From CANJQJ01 sp964383565 (GTDB taxonomy: Bacteria > Pseudomonadota > Alphaproteobacteria > Sphingomonadales > Sphingomonadaceae), in the NCBI GenBank assembly GCA_964383565.1, contig CAYLIK010000098.1, positions 1-11,688 on the forward strand: 11,688 nt of DNA, written 5' to 3'. The position numbers and the translations under genes were made by a program. Shown piece by piece: positions 1 through 7,142 of the stretch; positions within the stretch are counted from its first letter, which is position 1; each line of letters begins with the position of its first letter. The notes below the pieces were generated by a model, which was given only the letters and a program-made list of their open reading frames with translations, searched no databases and was not told where the DNA came from.

Positions 1-54
1 GAGCAGAAGCTTCCCAAGCTTACGACGAGGGTTCGATTCCCTTCACCCGCTCCA
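1..54 (+). tRNA. tRNA-Gly (anticodon CCC), 3' part only
   Basis: The window opens inside a glycine tRNA gene. The 3' end of the D stem (GAGC) comes first. An anticodon arm follows with loop TTCCCAA, which places CCC at positions 34-36 and so reads GGG codons. A short variable loop is next, then a T arm (GAGGG, TTCGATT, CCCTT), the 3' acceptor strand CACCCGC, discriminator T and an encoded CCA at 52-54. The outermost anticodon-stem pair looks like a G-A mismatch. The 5' acceptor strand and most of the D arm lie outside the window. Confidence 0.92.
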
Positions 55-71
55 TTGGCAGGCTGGCCGAC

Positions 72-251
72 ATGGGCGAACTCATCAACCTCCGGCGGGC
101 GCGCAAGGCGCGTGATCGAGCCGTCTCGGAAACGCAGGCAGCGGCGAACCGCCTGAGCCATGGACGCAGCAAGACAGAGAAACAGGCCACGCAGGCCGAG
201 CGGGAACGGCAGGACCGGACGCTCGACGGCGCGAAACGCGATCCCGACTGA
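72..251 (+). CDS. DUF4169 family small basic protein
   Basis: This 59-residue protein starts MGELINLRRARKARDRA. It is highly charged, rich in Arg, Lys, Glu, Gln and Ala, and probably one long helix. The start (INLRRARKARDRA), the middle (AANRLSHGRSKTEK) and the end (LDGAKRDPD) match my memory of DUF4169, a family of short alphaproteobacterial proteins of unknown function. No signal peptide, membrane segment or catalytic motif is visible. The ATG lies 17 bases after the tRNA-Gly CCA end, and the upstream ribosome site is weak. No function should be assigned; the charge suggests nucleic-acid or ribosome binding, but that is only inference. Confidence 0.85.
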   Translation: MGELINLRRARKARDRAVSETQAAANRLSHGRSKTEKQATQAERERQDRTLDGAKRDPD

Positions 252-308
252 TCTTTACCGCCATGGAACAATCTTCGCGCCGGACCTTTCCGTTGCGGGA
301 GACTGGAC

Positions 309-1628
309 ATGGCCAATGGCGACGAGACCGAAGCTGACCTGACTGGCGCGACGCCGCGCCGGAGGCCCAAGCCCGAAGTGACCGAAATTGGTGGCCGACG
401 CCTGAAGCCGTCCACCCTGATGATGGGCTATGGCTATGATCCCTCGCTGTCTGAAGGGGCGTTGAAGCCGCCCATCTTTCTCACCTCGACCTTTGTGTTC
501 GAAAATGCCGCCGCCGGGAAACGTCATTTCGAAGGCGTGACGGGCATTCGGCCCGGTGGCGCCGATGGCCTTGTCTATTCGCGCTTCAACGGGCCGGATC
601 AGGAGATCCTCGAGGATCGGCTCGGACTGTGGGAGGATGCCGAGGACGCCCTCTCCTTCTCCTCCGGCATGTCGGCGATCGCGTCGGTGTGGCTGGCGAA
701 CGTGCGGCCGGGCGACACTATCGTCCATTCCGCGCCGCTCTATGCCGCCACCGAGACGCTGATTGGGAAAATATTGGGCCGCTTTGGCGTACACTGGCTC
801 GATTTTCCGGCCGGGGCGTCACGGCAGGAGATCGACGCCGTACTGAGCCGCGCGAACAGCGGGCGCGTACCGCTAATCTATCTCGAATCCCCCGCCAACC
901 CGACCAACGCGCTGGTCGATATCGAAGCGGTGCGGGCGAGCTGCGATGCGATCTTCGATTCTGCCAGCCGGCCGCTGATCGTGATCGACAACACCTTCCT
1001 TGGCCCCCTGTGGCAGCAGCCGCTGAAACATGGCGCCGATCTGGTAATCTATAGCCTCACCAAATATGCCGGCGGCCATTCGGATCTGGTGGCGGGCGGC
1101 GCGGTGGGATCGAAGGCGGCGATCAATCCGGTGCGGGCGATGCGCAATACCATCGGCACGATCACGGATCCGCATTCAGCGTGGATGCTGCTGCGGAGCC
1201 TCGAAACGCTGGAAATCCGGATGATGCGGGCGGGCGAGAATGCGGCCAAGGTTTGTGCCTATCTTCGCGACCATCCCAAGGTGGAGCATGTCGGCTATCT
1301 CGGTTTCCTTGAGGAAGGCGGCAGCCAGGCCGATATCTATCGCCGCCATTGCACGGGCGCGGGATCGACCTTCTCGCTCTACCTCAAGGGCGGCGAGGCC
1401 GAGGCGTTCGCCTTCCTCGATGCGCTCAGGATCGCCAAGCTGGCGGTAAGCCTGGGCGGGACCGAGACACTGGCGAGCCACCCCGCCGGGATGACGCACC
1501 TCTCCGTCCCGCCGGCGCGCAAAGCGGCGCTGGGCATTGGCGACAATCTGGTGCGCATCTCGATCGGGATCGAGGATCCTGATGATCTGGTTGCCGATAT
1601 GGAGCAGGCGTTGAGGGCAGTGCCCTGA
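309..1628 (+). CDS. Cystathionine gamma-synthase family PLP-dependent enzyme
   Basis: This 439-residue fold-type I PLP enzyme belongs to the Cys/Met metabolism family. Visible family features, in order: YSR (90-92), where the phosphate-binding Tyr and Arg lie; SSGMSAI (118-124), the PLP phosphate loop; Tyr145, which stacks on the cofactor ring; ESPANPT (193-199); DNTF, with Asp227 facing the pyridine nitrogen; and SLTKY, with Lys252 as the Schiff-base lysine. Arg416 in VRISIGIED probably binds the substrate carboxylate. The family includes cystathionine gamma-synthase, homoserine sulfhydrylases and methionine gamma-lyase, and sequence alone does not choose between them. The position of the active-site Cys of methionine gamma-lyase (next to Tyr145) is Ala here, which argues against a classical lyase. 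About 35 variable residues precede the conserved core. GGGAGA lies six bases before the ATG and supports this start. The gene converges on prfC. Confidence 0.93.
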   Translation: MANGDETEADLTGATPRRRPKPEVTEIGGRRLKPSTLMMGYGYDPSLSEGALKPPIFLTSTFVFENAAAGKRHFEGVTGIRPGGADGLVYSRFNGPDQEILEDRLGLWEDAEDALSFSSGMSAIASVWLANVRPGDTIVHSAPLYAATETLIGKILGRFGVHWLDFPAGASRQEIDAVLSRANSGRVPLIYLESPANPTNALVDIEAVRASCDAIFDSASRPLIVIDNTFLGPLWQQPLKHGADLVIYSLTKYAGGHSDLVAGGAVGSKAAINPVRAMRNTIGTITDPHSAWMLLRSLETLEIRMMRAGENAAKVCAYLRDHPKVEHVGYLGFLEEGGSQADIYRRHCTGAGSTFSLYLKGGEAEAFAFLDALRIAKLAVSLGGTETLASHPAGMTHLSVPPARKAALGIGDNLVRISIGIEDPDDLVADMEQALRAVP

Positions 1629-1636
1629 CCTCCTCC

Positions 1637-1663
1637 GTCATGCTGAAACAAGTTCAGCATGAC
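1637..1663. terminator. Perfect hairpin between convergent genes (solo repeat unit)
   Basis: GTCATGCTGAA pairs perfectly with TTCAGCATGAC across the five-base loop ACAAG, giving an 11-bp stem. It fills most of the 43-base gap between the stop of the PLP enzyme and the stop of prfC, so it could act as a bidirectional terminator or transcript end stabiliser. There is no T-run on either side, so a classical intrinsic terminator is not shown. The sequence is the same hairpin found in the double-hairpin repeats at 5265 and 10846, so it is also a single-unit member of that dispersed family. Confidence 0.7.
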
Positions 1664-1671
1664 GAGCAAAT

Positions 1672-3252
1672 CTATCGCCGATCCTTGGTCGCCGAGAATC
1701 GAATGCCCGAGCTCTTACCCTCGACATAATTCAGCTCCCACATATCCTTGGCCATGAAGACTGGCGCGGCGTCGCGGTCCTCAGCCATGGCGCTGCGGTG
1801 GAGGCCCTTGAACTCCTCCAACGTCTTGTCATCCTCCGCACTGATCCAGCGGGCTGTGTCCCATGGCGATGGCTCGAACCCGGCGTCGACCTTATACTCA
1901 GCTTGCAGGCGGGAGATCAGCACGTCGAGCTGGAGCTGCCCCACCACTCCCACGATCCACTGCGATCCGATCGAGGGATGGAAGACCTGCATGATGCCCT
2001 CCTCCGCCATATCGTTGAGCGCGTTGCGAAGTTGCTTGGTCTTGGTGGGATCGGCGAGCTTCACCCGGCGCAGGATTTCCGGCGCGAAATTGGGCAGGCC
2101 GGTGAAGCGCACTACCTCCCCCTCGGTCAGCGTATCGCCAACGCGGAGCGTGCCATGATTGGGGATGCCGATGATGTCGCCGGGGAAGGCTTCGTCTGCC
2201 AGTTCGCGGCTCTGGGCGAAGAACAGGATCGGGCTGTGAACGGCAATCGCCTTGCCCGTGCCAACCTGAGTCAGCTTCATGCCGCGTTTGAACTTGCCCG
2301 AGCAAAGCCGCATGAACGCGACACGATCCCGGTGCTGCGGGTTCATGTTCGCCTGCACCTTGAAGATGAACCCGGCGACATCCTTCTCGTCGGGCTGGAT
2401 CATGCGCGGTTCAGCCGGCTGTGGGCGCGGAGGGGGCGCGAAGTCAGCGATCGCGTCGATCAGATGCTCGACCCCGAAGTCCTTCAGCGCCGATCCGAAA
2501 TAGACCGGGGTGAGATCACCGTTGCGGTAGGCGGTCGCGTCGAACGCGGCATATCCGGCCTGAGCCAGTTCGGCTTCCTCGCGCAGCAGCGCGACACCGT
2601 CGGCAGAAAGCAGACGGTCGAGATCGGGATCGTCCAGCCCGCCCACCGGCACGCTGTCACCTTCATACGCACCTGTGGCGTCGGATGCAGGCCGATTCAA
2701 GGCGTTGCGGGCAAGATCGTAGATCCCCTCGAACATGCCGCCCATCCCCACCGGCCAGCTCATCGGCGTCACGTCCAGCGCAAGCACATCGGCAATTTCG
2801 TCAAGCAGCGCGAAAGGCGCGCGCCCTTCCCTGTCGACCTTGTTGATGAAGGTAATAATCGGCACCGAACGCATCCGGCACACCTCAAACAGCTTGCGGG
2901 TCTGCGCTTCGATGCCGCGCGCCGCATCGATCACCATCACGGCGGAATCGACTGCGGTCAGCGTGCGATAGGTGTCCTCGGAGAAATCCTCGTGGCCCGG
3001 CGTATCGAGCAGGTTGAAGGTGAGCCCGTTCCGTTCGAACGTCATCACCGAGGAGGTGACCGAGATGCCGCGCTGCTGCTCGATCTTCATCCAGTCGGAG
3101 CGCGCGCGCCGATTCTGCCCTCGTGCCTTGACCTCGCCGGCCAGATGAATCGCGCCACCCACCAGGAGCAGTTTTTCGGTCAGAGTCGTCTTGCCCGCGT
3201 CCGGGTGCGAGATGATCGCGAAGGTGCGGCGGTCGGAATGCGGGGTCATCAT
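1672..3252 (-). CDS. prfC: Peptide chain release factor 3 (RF3)
   Basis: This 526-residue translational GTPase removes RF1 or RF2 from the ribosome after peptide release. Its length matches E. coli RF3 (about 529). The G domain shows G1 SHPDAGKTT (15-23), the switch I region RGISVTSSV (61-69), G3 DTPGH (83-87), G4 NKVD (137-140) and G5 GSALKDFG (253-260). RF3-like domain II follows from about residue 285, then a C-terminal domain with FAPEILRRVKLADPTKTKQL and the end motif SGIRFSATKDRR. The HPDAGKTT form of the P-loop and this C-terminus separate RF3 from EF-G. Two ATG codons stand in tandem (ends 3252 and 3249), so the start could be one codon later. The ribosome site is weak (GAGA). It is transcribed away from the receiver gene across a 158-base gap. 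Confidence 0.96.
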   Translation of the reverse strand: MMTPHSDRRTFAIISHPDAGKTTLTEKLLLVGGAIHLAGEVKARGQNRRARSDWMKIEQQRGISVTSSVMTFERNGLTFNLLDTPGHEDFSEDTYRTLTAVDSAVMVIDAARGIEAQTRKLFEVCRMRSVPIITFINKVDREGRAPFALLDEIADVLALDVTPMSWPVGMGGMFEGIYDLARNALNRPASDATGAYEGDSVPVGGLDDPDLDRLLSADGVALLREEAELAQAGYAAFDATAYRNGDLTPVYFGSALKDFGVEHLIDAIADFAPPPRPQPAEPRMIQPDEKDVAGFIFKVQANMNPQHRDRVAFMRLCSGKFKRGMKLTQVGTGKAIAVHSPILFFAQSRELADEAFPGDIIGIPNHGTLRVGDTLTEGEVVRFTGLPNFAPEILRRVKLADPTKTKQLRNALNDMAEEGIMQVFHPSIGSQWIVGVVGQLQLDVLISRLQAEYKVDAGFEPSPWDTARWISAEDDKTLEEFKGLHRSAMAEDRDAAPVFMAKDMWELNYVEGKSSGIRFSATKDRR

Positions 3253-3323
3253 CTGTCTCGGTCTTCAAAAATACGGCCTCAACCGGGGCTTTCGGCGGGC
3301 GATGCGGCAATGGGTTACCCGGC

Positions 3324-3355
3324 CGTTCACGTCAATTCATGAACGCCCGTTAACG
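3324..3355. promoter_or_regulatory. Palindromes in the prfC/receiver divergent intergenic region
   Basis: The 158-base gap between the divergent prfC and receiver genes must hold both promoters. Within it CGTTCA (3324-3329) is inverted as TGAACG (3340-3345), with TTCATGAA inside, and a separate perfect palindrome CGTTAACG lies at 3348-3355. These are possible operator sites. I could not recognise convincing -35 and -10 boxes. The TTAA at 3350-3353 is not followed by a second TTAA seven bases on, so a full CtrA site is not present. Confidence 0.25.
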
Positions 3356-3410
3356 CGTAATATGTTTACCTTCAGCCAGTAGGATGAGGACCTTAGCTGG
3401 AAGTCGTTAG

Positions 3411-3911
3411 ATGAAGAGTAACCGCGTCCACGTTCTGATTGTCGATGACTCCGTCACCATACGGGCGATGATGGAGTCCGTGCTCAACAATGACGGCGAA
3501 ATCAAGGTGGTGGGCGAGGTTGGCAGCGCCGAGGAAGCCGAGGAGTTGCTTCGCGATCTCCAGCCCGACGTGACGCTGCTCGATATTCAGATGCCCGGCA
3601 TGAGTGGGCTCGATTTCCTCAACGCGATCAAGGGCTGGCACTGCAAGCCGGTGATCATGCTCTCCTCGCTTTCCGCCGCCGGGGCGCCCGAACGAATCGA
3701 GGCGCTTAAGCGCGGCGCGGCCGGTTCCTTCAACAAGGCCAACGCCGTCCGCGAATCGTCGCAGCTCATCCGCATGATCAAGGGCGCCGCCCACGGCACG
3801 CTTCGCCCCGATCCTGCCGACGCCAAGGCGCTCGCCGCGCAAATCAAGGAACAGAAGGCACGGGCGACCGCGCTGGACGTCACCGCATCAGCACGAGTTC
3901 TTCAGCCATAG
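3411..3911 (+). CDS. Orphan CheB-like receiver domain response regulator
   Basis: This 166-residue protein is a single phosphoreceiver domain (about 5-120) with a short tail rich in Ala and Lys. The acidic pair is Asp12-Asp13, the phospho-acceptor is Asp58 in LLDIQMPGMSG, the switch Ser is Ser85 in VIMLSSLS, and the conserved Lys is Lys109 in FNKA. The style VLIVDDSVTIRAMM, DIQMPGMSGLDFL, PVIMLSSL is that of CheB or CheY-type chemotaxis receivers. The methylesterase domain that follows in CheB is absent, as is any DNA-binding domain, so output must be by protein contact. GGAAG seven bases upstream supports the ATG. No cheA, cheR or receptor gene is nearby. The last ten codons overlap the convergent gor gene. 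The cognate kinase is unknown; the orphan kinase at 7143 is one candidate, but nothing in the sequence shows it. Confidence 0.88.
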   Translation: MKSNRVHVLIVDDSVTIRAMMESVLNNDGEIKVVGEVGSAEEAEELLRDLQPDVTLLDIQMPGMSGLDFLNAIKGWHCKPVIMLSSLSAAGAPERIEALKRGAAGSFNKANAVRESSQLIRMIKGAAHGTLRPDPADAKALAAQIKEQKARATALDVTASARVLQP

Positions 3912-5226
3912 AAGGATGCAGGGCGACGGTGTCGTCGAACTGCGCCTTGGTCAGCCGCGCCTTCACCGCGATCGCCGCCGCCTGCAGGATCTCGGGCGCA
4001 TCCGGACCGATCATGTGCAGACCCAGCACCACATCATTCTCGGGATGCACGACCATCTTGTAGAGCGCGCGCTCGTTCCGCTCGGCCAGCACATTCTTCA
4101 TCGGCCGGAAATCGGAGACATAAGTCTTGCACGCGCCGAACTTGTTGCGCGCCTGGCCCTCGGTCATCCCTACGCCACCCATCGGGGGGGCACTGAATAC
4201 GGCCGAGGGGATGCAGTCATAATCGACGCGATGCGGCTTGTTGCCGAATACCGTATCCGCGAATGCCTGCCCTTCGCGGATCGCGACCGGCGTTAACTGG
4301 ACGCGATCGGTAACATCGCCGACGGCATAGATGCTCGGCACCGACGATCGGTTGTCCGCGTCCACCTTGATGGCGCCGTTCTCCGCAAGCTCGACGCCAA
4401 CCTCCTCAAGCCCCAGTCCCGGCATCTTCGGAGCGCGGCCCATCGCGAACAGGACGATATCCGCCGGCAACGGATCCCCATCTCCCGCATGAACGTGCAG
4501 GCTGCCGTCCGCCTGCTTGTCGATGCTCTTGAAGGGAGAGTTGAAGCGGAAGTTGATGCCCTTGGTCATCGAAATCTGCAGCAGCCGATCGCGGATCTGC
4601 TCGTCATAGCCCCGCAGGATCTTGTCGGACCGATTCAGGATCGTGACGCGGCTGCCGAATTGGTGGAAGATCCCGGCGAACTCGTTGGCGATATAGCCGC
4701 CGCCCGCGATCACCACCCGCTTCGGCAGGGTTTCGAGATGGAATACCTCATTGGAGGTGATGCCATGTTCGGAACCGGGGCAATCCGGCCGCGCGGGCCA
4801 GGCGCCCACCGCGATCAGGATGATCTTTGCCGAAATCGTCTTGCCGCCGGCCAGCGTCACCTCATTGGGGCCGGTGACGGTCGCGCGTTCGTGGAAATGC
4901 TCGACCTTGTTGTTGTCGAGCGTGGAGGTGTAGATGCTCTCCAGCCGCGAGACCTCGGCCTGGACGGCGTCGCGCAGACGCGGCCAGTTGAACGAGCATT
5001 CCGGAATATCCCAGCCAAAATGGCGCGCGTCGCTCAGATCCTCGGCAAAATGCGCGCCGTAGACAAGCAGCTTCTTGGGCACGCAGCCCCGGATCACGCA
5101 GGTCCCGCCGATCCGATATTCCTCGGCGACCGCCACCTTCGCGCCATGCGCTGCTGCAACGCGTGAGGCGCGCACACCACCCGAACCCGCGCCGATCACG
5201 AAGAGGTCATAGTCGTAGCTAGGCAT
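3880..5226 (-). CDS. gor: Glutathione-disulfide reductase
   Basis: This 448-residue flavoprotein reduces glutathione disulfide with NADPH in the cytoplasm. The N-terminal FAD motif is GAGSGG (12-17). The redox-active disulfide is Cys43-Cys48 in GGTCVIRGCVPKK. The NADPH Rossmann motif AGGGYIA (174-180) is followed by Arg199 and Arg205, which fit NADPH phosphate-binding residues. The second FAD motif ends in GD (303-304). The C-terminus carries the catalytic HPSMAEE, with His437 and a Glu that activates it across the dimer. The two NADPH arginines and the HPxxAEE ending favour glutathione reductase over lipoamide dehydrogenase or mercuric reductase; trypanothione reductase is unlikely in this host. 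AAGGAG (complement of 5232-5237) lies five bases before the ATG and fixes the start. The gene follows pgi on the same strand, separated by 162 bases that contain the 85-base repeat. Its 3' end overlaps the receiver gene by 32 bases. Confidence 0.95.
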   Translation of the reverse strand: MPSYDYDLFVIGAGSGGVRASRVAAAHGAKVAVAEEYRIGGTCVIRGCVPKKLLVYGAHFAEDLSDARHFGWDIPECSFNWPRLRDAVQAEVSRLESIYTSTLDNNKVEHFHERATVTGPNEVTLAGGKTISAKIILIAVGAWPARPDCPGSEHGITSNEVFHLETLPKRVVIAGGGYIANEFAGIFHQFGSRVTILNRSDKILRGYDEQIRDRLLQISMTKGINFRFNSPFKSIDKQADGSLHVHAGDGDPLPADIVLFAMGRAPKMPGLGLEEVGVELAENGAIKVDADNRSSVPSIYAVGDVTDRVQLTPVAIREGQAFADTVFGNKPHRVDYDCIPSAVFSAPPMGGVGMTEGQARNKFGACKTYVSDFRPMKNVLAERNERALYKMVVHPENDVVLGLHMIGPDAPEILQAAAIAVKARLTKAQFDDTVALHPSMAEELVLMR

Positions 5227-5264
5227 GGGCGCTCCTTCGTAGGGCAGCAGAATTTTTCTCTTTC

Positions 5265-5349
5265 GTCATGCTGAACTTGTTTCAGCATCCACCAGGCCAC
5301 AGGCGCTGAGCTCGCGAGACGGTGGATGCTGAAACAAGTTCAGCATGAC
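5265..5349. repeat. 85-base double-hairpin palindromic repeat, copy 1
   Basis: Two 29-base arms (5265-5293 and 5321-5349) are perfect inverted repeats around a 27-base spacer that contains the palindrome CTCGCGAG (5311-5318). Each arm also holds its own hairpin: ATGCTGAA pairs with TTCAGCAT over a five-base loop (CTTGT on the left, ACAAG on the right). The element can therefore fold as one long stem or as two short ones. It lies between the pgi stop and the gor start, so it would be transcribed if the two share a message. A second copy lies at 10846-10930 and a solo hairpin at 1637-1663. Confidence 0.93.
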
Positions 5350-5388
5350 AGGTTAGCTAATGTGTGGCGGCACGATCGCCAAGGAGCG

Positions 5389-6891
5389 TTAGCCGAAGGC
5401 CCGCGCAATGAGGGCACGGGTAGAGGCGTCGAAGCGCTCCGTCCCCTCATTCTCGATGGATTTGGCGATCTCCTTGCCAAGCTCGACCCCGAACTGATCG
5501 AACGGGTTGATGCCAAGCATCACTGCGTTGGCGAACACGCGATGTTCGTAAAAGGCGATCAGCGCGCCGAACCGCGCCGGATCGACATGATCGAGCAGCA
5601 GCGTCGTGGAGGGGCGATCGCCGGGATAGGCGCGCGCGGGATCCTCATGCCCCCGCCCCGCCATCAGCGCCGCGCCCTGCGCGAAGCAGTTGATCAGAAG
5701 CTGGCGGTGATGCCCGTCGTCGAGCGCATGACCCGGCTCGATCGCCGCGATGAACTCGACCGGGACAAGGTGCGTGCCCTGGTGAAGGAGCTGGAAGACG
5801 GCGTGCTGCGCATCGGTGCCGACGCCACCCCAGGTGATCGGCGCGCTGTGGCCGACGAGCGGCTTGCCGTCCGCCGTGGCGCTCTTGCCGTTCGATTCCA
5901 TCTCGAGCTGCTGGAGATAGGATGGCAGCAGCCGCAGCCGCTCGTCATAGGCGAAGACTGCGCGGGTCTCGGCGCCGCGCACGATGCTATAGTAGAGATC
6001 GACAAAGGCCGCGATCAGCGGCGCGTTCTTCGCTGGCTCGGCGAAGCGGAAATGCCGGTCCATCGCGGCGGCACCCTCAAGCATCGCCTCGAACGCATCC
6101 CAGCCGAGCGCCAGCGCAACCGGAAACCCGATCGACGACCAGAGCGAATAGCGCCCGCCGACGCTTTCCGAGAAAGGCAGCACCCGCGTTTCGTCCACGC
6201 CCCAGGCAACCGCCTTGTCGGGGCTCGCCGTCAGCGCCACCACACGGCCATAGGGGTCCTCGACGCCGCCTTCCTGCAGCCAGGTCAGTACGCTCGCGGC
6301 ATTGAGCATGGTCTCGGTGGTCGTGAAGGTCTTCGATGCGATGACGAGCAAGGTCGCTGTCGGATCGAAGCGGGCGAACACTTCGTCCAGCGCGGCGCCA
6401 TCGACATTGGAGACGATCGCGACATCATAGCGTCCGGACTCCCGGCCCAGCGCGTCGATCGCGACATTGGGTCCGAGCGCCGATCCGCCGATGCCGACGT
6501 GCAGGACGTGCCGGATCGGCCCCAGCGCCTCGGCCTCGATCGCATCGATCAGGGCGCGCATGCGGGCGTGGAATTTCTGCGCGCGGGCAACGCTTTCCGG
6601 CGCGCCCGATCCGCGCTCGGCGCTATGCTCGGCCGCGCGGCCTTCGGTGACGTTGATGATCTCGCCGCCGAACAGGGCCTCCTTCGCGCGCTTCAGCCCC
6701 CGGTCCTCGGCCAGCTTGGCATAGGCGTCGACCATCGCACCAGTCAGATGCGTCTTCGAGAAATCGAAGCGGATGCCGGCTTCCTCGATCGTCATGCGGG
6801 AGACGCGATCCGGTTCCTGCGAGAAAATCTCGGTCAGGGTTGGGCTCTGGCCCTGCATCGCAACGCGCAACTGCTCTTCAAGGCTCGGCAT
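5389..6891 (-). CDS. pgi: Glucose-6-phosphate isomerase
   Basis: Pgi interconverts glucose 6-phosphate and fructose 6-phosphate in the cytoplasm. With this start it has 500 residues, against 549 in E. coli. Visible motifs are HVGIGGSALGP (131-141), SKTFTT (186-191) in the phosphate site, the signature VGGRYSLWSSIG (244-255), MESNGK with Glu332 as the likely base, QHAVFQLLHQG with His363 as the ring-opening His, and NPFDQFGVELGK with Lys473. Phe468 replaces the Trp usual in DQWGVELGK, a mild variation. Start choice: the frame stays open to a TTG at 6999 and has an ATG at 6921, but only the ATG at 6891 has a clear ribosome site (GGGAGA, five bases upstream). The conserved region also begins soon after it. 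The 6921 start, giving 510 residues, cannot be excluded. gor follows on the same strand. Confidence 0.95.
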   Translation of the reverse strand: MPSLEEQLRVAMQGQSPTLTEIFSQEPDRVSRMTIEEAGIRFDFSKTHLTGAMVDAYAKLAEDRGLKRAKEALFGGEIINVTEGRAAEHSAERGSGAPESVARAQKFHARMRALIDAIEAEALGPIRHVLHVGIGGSALGPNVAIDALGRESGRYDVAIVSNVDGAALDEVFARFDPTATLLVIASKTFTTTETMLNAASVLTWLQEGGVEDPYGRVVALTASPDKAVAWGVDETRVLPFSESVGGRYSLWSSIGFPVALALGWDAFEAMLEGAAAMDRHFRFAEPAKNAPLIAAFVDLYYSIVRGAETRAVFAYDERLRLLPSYLQQLEMESNGKSATADGKPLVGHSAPITWGGVGTDAQHAVFQLLHQGTHLVPVEFIAAIEPGHALDDGHHRQLLINCFAQGAALMAGRGHEDPARAYPGDRPSTTLLLDHVDPARFGALIAFYEHRVFANAVMLGINPFDQFGVELGKEIAKSIENEGTERFDASTRALIARAFG

Positions 6892-6896
6892 CAAGG

Positions 6897-6902
6897 TCTC
6901 CC
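6897..6902 (-). promoter_or_regulatory. Ribosome binding site that decides the pgi start
   Basis: On the minus strand the bases read GGGAGA, followed by five bases and then the ATG whose first base is 6891. Neither in-frame alternative further upstream (ATG at 6921, TTG at 6999) has a purine-rich stretch at proper spacing. The nearest one, GGGGGA, is too far from the 6921 ATG. Confidence 0.6.
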
Positions 6903-7142
6903 ATATCGCCTGATCGGCCATGGCCGGCCGACTCGCATGTTCCCCCGGCGATGTAACCGGAACGGACGCCGCGCAACAGCCGGAGCCGCACAAAGACAAT
7001 GATCTGAATCAAGATTGAACATTTCGCGAATCTATTTGCAATCATTAGCTAAAAAAATTATCCATGGCAGGACGCGGTAAGTTCTTTCCTCGTTACGGCA
7101 CAGATACAACATAGCTGTGAGGGGAACACGGCGGGGAACCTG

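Noticed and set aside
1798..3342. A 514-codon open frame on the plus strand opposite prfC
   Set aside because: It is an antisense shadow. The protein is a low-complexity mix of Arg, His, Gly and Glu with no family features, and prfC is unambiguous on the other strand.
3350..3364. A CtrA-type binding site upstream of the receiver gene
   Set aside because: Only the first half TTAA is present; seven bases later the sequence is TATG, not TTAA.
6892..6999. A longer Pgi N-terminus from the TTG at 6999
   Set aside because: There is no ribosome site for it and the added residues resemble no Pgi start. The ATG at 6891 is better supported, with 6921 kept as an alternative.
5326..7002. A 558-codon open frame on the plus strand opposite pgi
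   Set aside because: It is an antisense shadow of the high-GC pgi codon pattern. Its first residues (MLKQVQHD) come from the palindromic repeat, and it has no recognisable domain, while pgi on the other strand has all catalytic motifs.
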